Assembly (NCBI GenBank): GCA_024226315.1
Contig: JAAELT010000389.1
Location: 1-51,902, forward strand
Reading direction: 5' to 3'
Length of the DNA stretch: 51,902 bases
From: a bacterium
GTDB taxonomy: Bacteria > Acidobacteriota > Thermoanaerobaculia > Multivoradales > J023
This document shows, piece by piece, positions 37,140 through 44,165 of this stretch. How positions within the stretch are numbered: the stretch's first letter is position 1; each line of letters opens with the position of its first letter. Under the pieces are notes generated by a model. That model was not told the origin of the DNA, made no database searches, and worked only from the letters and a program-made list of their open reading frames with translations. The position numbers were made by a program, and so were the translations under genes.

Positions 37140-37985
37140 CTAGCGCCCATCACTCTCGCGCTGGCAGGAGATCGCCACCATCAGCGCCTCGCGGCGTGAT
37201 TCGTCCTGGGATAGAACGAGGCTCAAGGGACGGTCGATCCACAGGTTGAGCGTCGCATGGAAGAGCTCGCGCGGCTCGAGCTGGCGCCCCTTGTTGGCGG
37301 GATTCTTGACTTGCTTGACGATCCGAAAGCCCTCGAGCTTCAATCGCCGGCCGGCCATGACCGTGCCCGAGCGGAAGCTGACGCTGTAGCTCTGACCGAG
37401 AGAGTACTTCACGTCCTGGCCTTCCTTCGACGTCACTCCGGCCTGGGCCAGTACCCGGTAGTCGTCGTACCGCAGAATCTCGCGCAGCCGCGAGGCCAGC
37501 TCTTCCGGCAACTCGTCCGTGGCGCCCCCTCCAGCCTGACTTCCCGGCTCCGGCGGAGAGATACCGGTCCGCTTGGGCCCGGCCTGGATGATCCTGATGT
37601 CGAACCTGAGGTCCTCGGGCGGATGGTCGAATCCTTCCAGCAGACGACTGACCCGTGAGAGCACGGCGGGCGTCTCGCGCACCACCAGGGTATTGCCCCC
37701 GGGCTGGACCTCGACCGAGCCGCGCGCGGTCAGGAGCGGGCGGACCAGGTTCAGGGCTTCGTGCACTTGCTGATGCTTCAGAGTGTACGCATGGACCTCG
37801 ATCCGCTGACTCGGGCTGGCCTCGAGATTCTGGGCAGCGATCGGCAGGGCGGCTCCGAGAACCATGGCCACCGCACAGGTCGCCATAGCGCGCAGGCGCG
37901 CGCGCCTCATTTCTGGGCTACCGGATCGCGACAACTGGGTCACAGTGCTCATCGAGAACCTGTATTCATATCCGCCGTCAGACAT
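37140..37985 (-). CDS. Periplasmic secretin N-domain-like protein
   Basis: Up to 281 residues. ATG 37985 overlaps the anti-sigma gene (ATGTCTGA); a start at 37910 (MRRARLRAMATCAVAMVLGA) would give a cleaner signal peptide ending at AAQ. The mature part has QRIEVHAYTLKHQQVHEALN, LVRPLLTARGSVEVQPGGNT and VLSRVSRLLEGFDHPPEDLR, the fold and order of a secretin N3-type domain, but there is no secretin core. The rest is beta-rich. Co-transcribed with the ECF sigma pair and just upstream of gspF; it may assist the secretin or act as an envelope sensor. Confidence 0.75.
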   Translation of the reverse strand: MSDGGYEYRFSMSTVTQLSRSGSPEMRRARLRAMATCAVAMVLGAALPIAAQNLEASPSQRIEVHAYTLKHQQVHEALNLVRPLLTARGSVEVQPGGNTLVVRETPAVLSRVSRLLEGFDHPPEDLRFDIRIIQAGPKRTGISPPEPGSQAGGGATDELPEELASRLREILRYDDYRVLAQAGVTSKEGQDVKYSLGQSYSVSFRSGTVMAGRRLKLEGFRIVKQVKNPANKGRQLEPRELFHATLNLWIDRPLSLVLSQDESRREALMVAISCQRESDGR

Positions 37986-38493
37986 CGAAATTCGCGACGA
38001 CCACCACGGAGAGATCCGGGTCGTCGACCTGGATGATGGATCCGTAGGCCGGGTCGATGAACTCGACCAGCGGCATCTGCTCGAGCGAGAGATCCGTCTC
38101 GGACTGGGACGGGGCTTCGGTCGCCGTGGACTGCACCGCGCCGATCTCGGTGGGGCTCGGGCCGGAACCGCGCAACAGGACCGGGCCGAGCAGCACCGCG
38201 GCCACCGCCGCGGCGCGCAGCCATGTGCGCGAGACGGCTGGCCGGCGCCGTTCGATCGATTCGGCGCGACTCATGCCGGCGACCGCTCGTCGCATCGCCG
38301 CGATCTCGTCGGCATCGACTTCGAGAACGGGCAAGCGCTGAAACATCAGCGTCGGCTCGATCGCCACCGCGTCCCGCTCGCAGTCCGGGCAGTCGTCCAG
38401 GTGCTCCAGCGCCCGGCGCCACTCGGCGTCCTCGATCTGCTCGGCCTCGCGCCGATCACAGAGACTCCGCCAGTCCGGGCAGACTGTATTCAT
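37978..38493 (-). CDS. Anti-sigma factor with zinc-finger (ZAS) domain
   Basis: A 171-residue protein; ATG 38493 follows GGAGGTG. The N-terminal part contains ALEHLDDCPDCERD, the HxxxCxxC signature of zinc-binding anti-sigma domains, which hold an ECF sigma factor inactive. A single membrane helix (TWLRAAAVAAVLLGPVLLRG) at about 96-115 and a short periplasmic part ending DDPDLSVVVVANFDV follow. It lies 48 bases after the sigma gene, with the RBS-like segment TGCGCACCTCC (plus strand) duplicated in the gap. Confidence 0.85.
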   Translation of the reverse strand: MNTVCPDWRSLCDRREAEQIEDAEWRRALEHLDDCPDCERDAVAIEPTLMFQRLPVLEVDADEIAAMRRAVAGMSRAESIERRRPAVSRTWLRAAAVAAVLLGPVLLRGSGPSPTEIGAVQSTATEAPSQSETDLSLEQMPLVEFIDPAYGSIIQVDDPDLSVVVVANFDV

Positions 38494-38541
38494 TGCGCAC
38501 CTCCACGATGTCTCACTGCGCACCTCCGGTGCGACGACGCT

Positions 38542-39222
38542 TCATGAGGCACCTCCGCGGCGACCGCTCGCGTACTCGGGATAGCGATCGAGTAGCTCAC
38601 GACGCAGGATCTTGCGGGCGTTGAACAGGTGGTTGCGCACCGTCGACTCCCGGCAGCCGACGATCTGCGCGACGTCTTTCGAGGCCATGCCCTCGACCTC
38701 GCGCAGCAGGAACACCGAGCGCTGTTTCTCGGTCAGCTCGGCCGCCAGCTCGTGGAAGATCGCCATCACCTCGCCCTCGTGCATCTGGGCCCGGTCGCGC
38801 CGCGAGCGGGTGGTGAAGGCGTCCTGCTGGTGGAGGCGTATCGGCTCCAGGTTCTTCTGCCGGCTGCGCCGCGAGCGCAGCTGGTCGATAGCCAGGTTGG
38901 TGGCGATGCGGTAGATCCAGGTGTTGGGGCTCCAACGCTGGTCGAAGCAGTCGCGTTTCTCCCACAGGCGGAAGAAGGTCACCTGGACGATGTCGCGCGC
39001 TTCCTCGGCGTCGCCGAGGATGCGATAGACGAGCTTCAGGAGCGGATTGGTCTTGCGCTCCATCAGCTGGTCGAGGGCCGCCTCCTCGCCGTCGCGAAGG
39101 GCGAACAGCAGCTCCTTGTCGGTGGCTTCGCGCAGCCGCGCGCGCAGTCCGCTCTTGGAGTAGGCGAGAGTCGGCCCGGTGGACGGATAATCTGTGGTTT
39201 GGATGGGTTGTGCTGTAGACAT
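38542..39222 (-). CDS. ECF-type RNA polymerase sigma factor
   Basis: A 226-residue sigma-70 family protein; ATG 39222 is chosen for AAGGGAAG just upstream. Region 2 reads LKLVYRILGDAEEARDIVQV, TFFRLWEK and PNTWIYRIATNLAIDQLR; region 4 reads LTEKQRSVFLLREVEGMASK and CRESTVRNHLFNARKILRRE. The 40 residues before region 2 are variable. The next gene encodes its anti-sigma factor. The regulon is unknown; proximity to the secretion genes suggests these as targets. Confidence 0.92.
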   Translation of the reverse strand: MSTAQPIQTTDYPSTGPTLAYSKSGLRARLREATDKELLFALRDGEEAALDQLMERKTNPLLKLVYRILGDAEEARDIVQVTFFRLWEKRDCFDQRWSPNTWIYRIATNLAIDQLRSRRSRQKNLEPIRLHQQDAFTTRSRRDRAQMHEGEVMAIFHELAAELTEKQRSVFLLREVEGMASKDVAQIVGCRESTVRNHLFNARKILRRELLDRYPEYASGRRGGAS

Positions 39223-39363
39223 TTCTTCCCTTGGTTCCCGTGCCGTTATACGGCTGTCGTCGCCGGGGCGTCTAGAATCCCCATCTTCGCTTCTGGACAT
39301 TTCTCGTGGGTCGCTTCAGGGAAGGATCTCCAAGCTACGAGCCTACACTATACTGCTCGCCCC

Positions 39364-40647
39364 ATGGGCTTTCTGGGTTGGACAGGATGGCTGCTCTATC
39401 AGCTGTCGATGGCGTTCGGTCTGCTGCTCGCGGCGCCCTTTCTCCTGGCCCGCAGAGGCAGCCACTACCTGACCACGCTGCGCGGCCGCCTGGGCTTCCG
39501 CGATGGCCCGAGACCGGCGCCGGGCGTGGTCTGGATTCACGCCGTCTCCGTTGGTGAGGTGGCGGTCGCCGCGACCCTGATTCGGGGGCTTCCGGACGAG
39601 CTGCCGCTGGTGGTGACCACCGTGACCCCGACCGGCCAGGCGCGTGCCCGAGCGCTGTTCGAGGACGCTGGTCGCGCGACCGTGGCCTACCTGCCGTTCG
39701 ACCTCGGCTTCGCGGTGCGCAGTTTCTACCGGCGCTTCGATCCTACGGCGCTGATCCTGATCGAGGGCGACTACTGGCCCCTGGTGCTGCGAGCAGCGCG
39801 CCGCCGAGGCGTGCCGGTGGCGGTGGTCAACGGCCGAGTGGGGGAGAGGTCGGGCGCGCACATGCGCCGGGCGCCGTGGCTCGGAAGGCGGCTGTTCTTC
39901 GCCGCCGTCGATCGCTTCTGTGTCCAGACCGAAGAGGACCGGCGCCGGCTCGAGGCCGCGGGCGCTCGGCCCGAGCGCGTCCACGTCACCGGCAACCTGA
40001 AGTTCGACTCCCCCGAGCCGGTCGCGAAGCCGGAGCTCGAGGCCACCGTCAGCCGCCTGGCCGCCGGCCGGCCGATCCTGCTCGCCGGCTCGACCATGCT
40101 CGGCGAGGAAGAGAAGGTGCTCGACGCCTTCGTCCGCCTCGGTGCCGGCGAGCGAGCGGTGCTGGTGTTGGCGCCGCGCCACCCTGAGCGCTTCGACGGC
40201 GCCGCGAGGCTGGCGCGCGAGGCGGGCCTCGACTGCCTGCGCCGCAGCCGCGTCGAATCGGGCAGTGAGGCCGGTGACGTGTTGTTGCTCGACACCCTCG
40301 GCGAGCTCGCGGCCCTCTACCGCGTGGCCGACGTCGCCTTCATCGGCGGCACCCTGGTACCCACCGGCGGCCACAACCCGCTCGAGCCGGCGCACTTCGC
40401 CACCCCGATCGTCGTCGGACCGTCGATGCACAACTTCCAGGAGATGGCGGACCTATTCGATCGTGCCGACGCCTGGGCACGGGTCGCGGATCCACCGCAG
40501 CTCGCCGAGCTCTGGCGCGCCTGGCTCGACGACCCGGCCGAGGCGCGCGAGGTAGGCGAGCGGGGCGGCGGCCTGCTGGCCACCAACCGCGGCGCCTTGG
40601 AACGCACTCTCGAGCTGATCGAGCCGTTGCTACCAGGTCTTCCCTGA
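39364..40647 (+). CDS. waaA: 3-deoxy-D-manno-octulosonic acid (Kdo) transferase
   Basis: A 427-residue GT-30 enzyme that adds Kdo to lipid IVA at the inner membrane. After the N-terminal helix (WLLYQLSMAFGLLLAAPFLL) come the motifs WIHAVSVGEVAVAATLI (with catalytic Glu), TTVTPTGQARARALF, YLPFDLGFAVRSFYRRFDPT, HVTGNLKFD, LLAGSTMLGEEEKVLDAF and FIGGTLVPTGGHNPLEPAHF. Oddity: the usual ETExWPN sequence reads EGDYWPL here. ATG 39364 lies only ten bases after a TATACT box. lpxK follows by 43 bases. Confidence 0.93.
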   Translation: MGFLGWTGWLLYQLSMAFGLLLAAPFLLARRGSHYLTTLRGRLGFRDGPRPAPGVVWIHAVSVGEVAVAATLIRGLPDELPLVVTTVTPTGQARARALFEDAGRATVAYLPFDLGFAVRSFYRRFDPTALILIEGDYWPLVLRAARRRGVPVAVVNGRVGERSGAHMRRAPWLGRRLFFAAVDRFCVQTEEDRRRLEAAGARPERVHVTGNLKFDSPEPVAKPELEATVSRLAAGRPILLAGSTMLGEEEKVLDAFVRLGAGERAVLVLAPRHPERFDGAARLAREAGLDCLRRSRVESGSEAGDVLLLDTLGELAALYRVADVAFIGGTLVPTGGHNPLEPAHFATPIVVGPSMHNFQEMADLFDRADAWARVADPPQLAELWRAWLDDPAEAREVGERGGGLLATNRGALERTLELIEPLLPGLP

Positions 40648-40690
40648 GACACGGCGCATCAGGCCGACTCCGCGCGATAAGGTAGACGCC

Positions 40691-41731
40691 ATGATGCCTC
40701 CTCCGATCGAGACCCCGCCGCGCTCGTGGTCTCCCTGGCAGTGGCTCTACGGCTCGGCGCACCGCTTGCGCTACGCCTGGCTGAGCCGCAAGGCCAAGCG
40801 GCTGCCGCGTCCCGTGGTCAGTGTCGGCAACCTGCACTGGGGCGGCGGCGGCAAGACGCCGCTGGTGGCGGCGATCGCTGTCCATCTGCGCGACGCCGGC
40901 CGCCACGTGGCCATCCTGTCGCGCGGCTACGGCAGCAAGGGCGAGGGCGTACGGATCCTGAGCCGCGGCGAGGGGCCGCTGCTGGGGCCGAAGCTGGCAG
41001 GCGACGAGCCCGTGCTGCTGGCCGGCGACCTGCCGGGCGTCTCGGTGGTGGTCTGCCCCGACCGTCATCACGCCGGCCGCCACGCCCTCCACCGGCTCGA
41101 TCCGCCGCCTGACCTCTTCCTGCTCGACGACGGCTTTTCGCACCTTTACCTGATGCGCGACCTCGACCTGCTGGCCTTCCCCGCCGTCGATCCGTTCGCC
41201 GGCGGCCGTCTGGCTCCCGGCGGCCGTCTGCGCGAGCCCCTGAAGTCCGCGGCCCGCGCCCACGCGGTGCTCCTGACCGGCGCCGACGACTCCCAGGGCG
41301 ATGCCGGCAAGAGCCTGGCCGAGGCGCTGCGTCCCTGCGGCTTTACCGGCCCCGGCTTCGCCTGCCATACCCGCTCGGAGAACGCGCAGCTCTTCGGCGA
41401 AGGCGAGATCAAAACGGGCGCCAGGGTGGTTGCCGTCTCCGGTATCGCCCGGCCCGAGCCCTTCCTCGACACCGTCCGTTCCCAGGGCTTCGAGATCGCC
41501 CAGCACCTGAGCTTCCCCGACCACCACGAATACCCGACCGCCACTCTGGAAAAGATCGGCAGCGCCTACTGGAGCCACAGCGCCGACCTGGTTCTGACCA
41601 CAGGCAAAGACCGCGTCAAGCTGCAGGGCCGCATGGACATCCCCCTTGCCGAGATCCCCATCCGCGCCGAGCCGGAGCCGGGGTTCTTCGAGTGGCTGGA
41701 CCAGAGCCTGGGGATGGCCTCGCGAGAGTAG
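40691..41731 (+). CDS. lpxK: Tetraacyldisaccharide 4'-kinase
   Basis: A 346-residue LpxK that phosphorylates the 4' position of the lipid A precursor. VVSVGNLHWGGGGKTPLVAA is the unusual P-loop of the family, followed by ILSRGYGSKG, DEPVLLAGDLPGVSVVVCPD, LLDDGFSHLYLMRDLDLL (substrate and Mg-binding DDGFxH) and GIARPEPFLDTVRSQGFEI. Length normal. Co-directional with waaA, giving a lipid A pair. Its last 116 bases overlap the convergent PilO-like gene on the other strand. Confidence 0.93.
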   Translation: MMPPPIETPPRSWSPWQWLYGSAHRLRYAWLSRKAKRLPRPVVSVGNLHWGGGGKTPLVAAIAVHLRDAGRHVAILSRGYGSKGEGVRILSRGEGPLLGPKLAGDEPVLLAGDLPGVSVVVCPDRHHAGRHALHRLDPPPDLFLLDDGFSHLYLMRDLDLLAFPAVDPFAGGRLAPGGRLREPLKSAARAHAVLLTGADDSQGDAGKSLAEALRPCGFTGPGFACHTRSENAQLFGEGEIKTGARVVAVSGIARPEPFLDTVRSQGFEIAQHLSFPDHHEYPTATLEKIGSAYWSHSADLVLTTGKDRVKLQGRMDIPLAEIPIRAEPEPGFFEWLDQSLGMASRE

Positions 41732-42290
41732 CCTGTTGCTCCGGCGGGCCTGCATAGGCGGCAACGTCGACCGTAATCCGCACCTCGGGGAGGTCGCCGG
41801 CGAAGTCCACGTAGACGGAGCTCAGGGAGGCCACCCGCTCACGATCCTGGACGGACCGTGCCAACGAGCTCAGCTGCTCCAGGGTCGGATCGAAAACGAC
41901 GAAGGTGAGTGAGGTTCGTTCGTAGATGTCGTTGACCTCGACGGTTTCAGCCCTCGGCCGTTGCAGCTCGAGAGCGTCCTGAGCGGCCAGGAGGGTCAGC
42001 TCGTCGATCTCCTGCTGGACGTCGATCCGAAGGGGGAGGAACTTCTCGAGCTTGCGGAACTCGACGGGAATCTTGTCGACCTCTACCAGGAATTGCTCGA
42101 ACGCACGCTCGACGGCACGAGCCTCGTTGATGTGGCGCTCGAGGGTTTGGAGCTCCTTCCGGGCCTCCTGGAGGGCCTGCTGTCTCCAGTCATGGAAGCT
42201 GCTCCAGTAGAGGCTCATCGCCGCCAGATAGACACAAGAGAACCAGAACGCCCGCCTCAGCCAGACATACGTCTTCCGCAAGATCTTCAC
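41616..42290 (-). CDS. PilO-like protein (second copy, divergent)
   Basis: A 224-residue protein with one membrane helix (FWFSCVYLAAMSLYWSSFHD), coiled coil (ARKELQTLERHINEARAVER), then LRIDVQQEIDELTLLAAQDA and EVRITVDVAAYAGPPEQQAT, the general pattern of PilO. The last 40 residues are low-complexity and lie antisense to the end of lpxK. Upstream overlaps with a PilN-like gene by four bases. Distinct from the PilO-like protein of the main secretion locus. Confidence 0.65.
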   Translation of the reverse strand: MKILRKTYVWLRRAFWFSCVYLAAMSLYWSSFHDWRQQALQEARKELQTLERHINEARAVERAFEQFLVEVDKIPVEFRKLEKFLPLRIDVQQEIDELTLLAAQDALELQRPRAETVEVNDIYERTSLTFVVFDPTLEQLSSLARSVQDRERVASLSSVYVDFAGDLPEVRITVDVAAYAGPPEQQATLARPSPGSGPATRRTPAPARRGWGSRQGGCPCGPAA

Positions 42291-42787
42291 GCCGGCTCCC
42301 GCCAGGCTGCCGTGATGACGTAACCGCGCGAGCCCGGCAACTCGGCGTCGCGCTTCAGCTCGACGGAACGGATCCGTTCGTGGGCGGCGAGGCGCGCGGC
42401 GAAGTCGGCGGCCGCCCCGGGCGTGCTCGCGAGCAGGCGGACCGCGAACCGATGATTTTCGACGGTGATCTCTCGAAGTCCGACTTCGTCGCTCGCTTCC
42501 TGGATCGCGTCGAGGATCAGGCCCGGGTCCAGGTGCCTTCTCCCAACCTCGTTGTAGATCGCGACTCGGCGCTCGATATCCCTCTGCCCGTCTTTGAACT
42601 CCTCGATCAGCTCTACGGTCTCGCCATGCGGAGCGAGCTCTTTTCGCGCCAAGCGAGACTTGGCTTCGACATCGATGCGCTCACGCTCCTGCACGAACGT
42701 AATCACCAGGGCCGTCACCGCCGCGGCGGCGACGGCGAGCAACATCACGCGGACCGCGGGGTAGCGCCACACGCGCCTAAGCCGCAC
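42287..42787 (-). CDS. PilN-like membrane protein (second copy)
   Basis: A 166-residue protein with a single N-terminal helix (VRVMLLAVAAAAVTALVITF), helical stretch EEFKDGQRDIERRVAIYNEV and a ferredoxin-like end (GLREITVENHRFAVRLLAST, FAARLAAHERIRSVELKRDA). The layout matches PilN/GspM-type assembly proteins, but the conserved N-terminal NLxP peptide for PilM binding is absent. It overlaps both neighbours (4 and 11 bases) in a three-gene operon. Confidence 0.6.
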   Translation of the reverse strand: MRLRRVWRYPAVRVMLLAVAAAAVTALVITFVQERERIDVEAKSRLARKELAPHGETVELIEEFKDGQRDIERRVAIYNEVGRRHLDPGLILDAIQEASDEVGLREITVENHRFAVRLLASTPGAAADFAARLAAHERIRSVELKRDAELPGSRGYVITAAWREPA

Positions 42788-43574
42788 CGGCTCCTCCCTC
42801 CCGCGCCGGGCCGAGCAGGAGCACGGTCAGCTCGCTGGAGCCCGACTCGATGGCACGCGTCATCGCGCTGCGACCGTGACGATCACGCTGGTGGGGAAGG
42901 GCGCCGTGGCGCAGCAGCAGCTCGACCGTCTCTTCGCTGCCGGCCTCGACGGCTTCCATCAGGGGCGTTTCGCCGTCGCGGTCGGTGCAGTTCGGATCGA
43001 CGCGCCATCGCAGCAGCCTCTCGACCTCCGTCGTCCTGCCGGACGCCGCAGCCTCGAGGAGGCGCGATTCGAGCCACACCGGGCCCCACCCGAGCACGGT
43101 CTGGATCATCAAGACCAGGAGGGCCAGTGCGGCCAGGCCCAGGGAGCGGCCGGGACGGAAGAGCGCGGCCTGGCACGCCACGAGGCAACTCAGGAAGTAG
43201 ACGATCGAGACAACTCGTTGAAGATCGGTATCGACTCCGGCCACGATTCCCGCCAGGACTGGCTGAACCAGGAAAAACAACGCCGCGTGCCGCGTCTTGC
43301 CCTTCCAGAGGTAGAACATGGCGATCACCACGGTGGGGAACGTGCTGAGCAAGATCCCAGGCAGGAGGACGTGGGGCTCCAGGGGGAGGGCGTGGGGCAC
43401 GAGGCCCGAGGGCCGCGGCAAGATCTTCGCGATCTCGATCTCTTCGAAGACGGTCCCGAAGCGGGCCAGCCCCGCCAGGGAGGGAAGGACGCCCGCGATG
43501 GCACAGAGACCGAAGAACCACCATGGGACATCGTCGGGCTTGCCCGCGGGCGTCGGGTCGGACTGGAGGGGCAT
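42777..43574 (-). CDS. Membrane protein with C-terminal ankyrin repeats
   Basis: A 265-residue protein. About five membrane segments (WWFFGLCAIAGVLPSLAGLA, VLLPGILLSTFPTVVIAMFY, HAALFFLVQPVLAGIVAGVD, VVSIVYFLSCLVACQAALF, LGLAALALLVLMIQTVLGWG) fill the first 170 residues. Ankyrin repeats follow: LLEAAASGRTTEVERLLRWR, DRDGETPLMEAVEAGSEETV, ELLLRHGALPHQRDRHGRSA. Ankyrin repeats bind proteins. As first gene of an operon with PilN-like and PilO-like proteins it may dock an assembly factor; this is inference. Confidence 0.75.
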   Translation of the reverse strand: MPLQSDPTPAGKPDDVPWWFFGLCAIAGVLPSLAGLARFGTVFEEIEIAKILPRPSGLVPHALPLEPHVLLPGILLSTFPTVVIAMFYLWKGKTRHAALFFLVQPVLAGIVAGVDTDLQRVVSIVYFLSCLVACQAALFRPGRSLGLAALALLVLMIQTVLGWGPVWLESRLLEAAASGRTTEVERLLRWRVDPNCTDRDGETPLMEAVEAGSEETVELLLRHGALPHQRDRHGRSAMTRAIESGSSELTVLLLGPAREGGAGAA

Positions 43575-43664
43575 CTTCGAATACTACTCGTCCGACCACT
43601 GGGAACGTCGCCGGACTCGAAGCCGGCGAACCCAAGGACCCTCCCCTCCCCGGCCCTGTCGTGA

Positions 43665-44165
43665 TCACCCGATCTCGAACAACGGATCTCCACCCTCGAC
43701 CGCTTGATCCTTCTCCACCAGGAGCTTCTTCACCACCCCTGTCGACTCCGTCTGGATTTCGTTCTTCATCTTCATCGCCTCGAGCACCACGATCCCCTGG
43801 CCGGCTTCGACCTCGTCGCCTTCGGCGACCAGGATCTCGACCACCCGGCCGGGCATGTAGGCGGTCACATGCTGAGCGCCGCCCTTGTCCTCGCCGTGGG
43901 CCGTGCGTGCCAGGTGGGTGAGGGGATCCATGATCTCCACCTCACTGATCCCCGCCGCGCTGGTGACCCGGTAGAGGCCCTCCTTCCGGCGCCTCACCGA
44001 GACCTCGTGCTGCTCGCCGTCGATCAGCAGGCTGTGGATGGTGTCGCTGGCGCGCGCCACGTCGACCTCGTAGGTCAGCTCGCCGAGGACGATCCGGTAG
44101 CCCGAGTCGGTGCGCTCGAGGTGAAGCTCCTCCTCGCGCTCCTGATGGCGGACGATCAGCTCCAC
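43665..44165 (-). CDS. Biotin carboxyl carrier protein (acyl-CoA carboxylase type)
   Basis: A 166-residue protein; GTG 44165 overlaps the biotin carboxylase gene by ten bases. The C-terminal 75 residues are a biotinyl domain: AYMPGRVVEILVAEGDEVEA and VVLEAMKMKNEIQTE, with the biotinylated Lys in EAMKM. The first 90 residues (GYRIVLGELTYEVDV, SLLIDGEQHEVSVRRRKEGL) resemble the BT linker that in fused propionyl- or methylcrotonyl-CoA carboxylase alpha chains joins carboxylase to carrier. So the alpha chain is split here. The carboxyltransferase is not in the window. Confidence 0.9.
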   Translation of the reverse strand: MELIVRHQEREEELHLERTDSGYRIVLGELTYEVDVARASDTIHSLLIDGEQHEVSVRRRKEGLYRVTSAAGISEVEIMDPLTHLARTAHGEDKGGAQHVTAYMPGRVVEILVAEGDEVEAGQGIVVLEAMKMKNEIQTESTGVVKKLLVEKDQAVEGGDPLFEIG

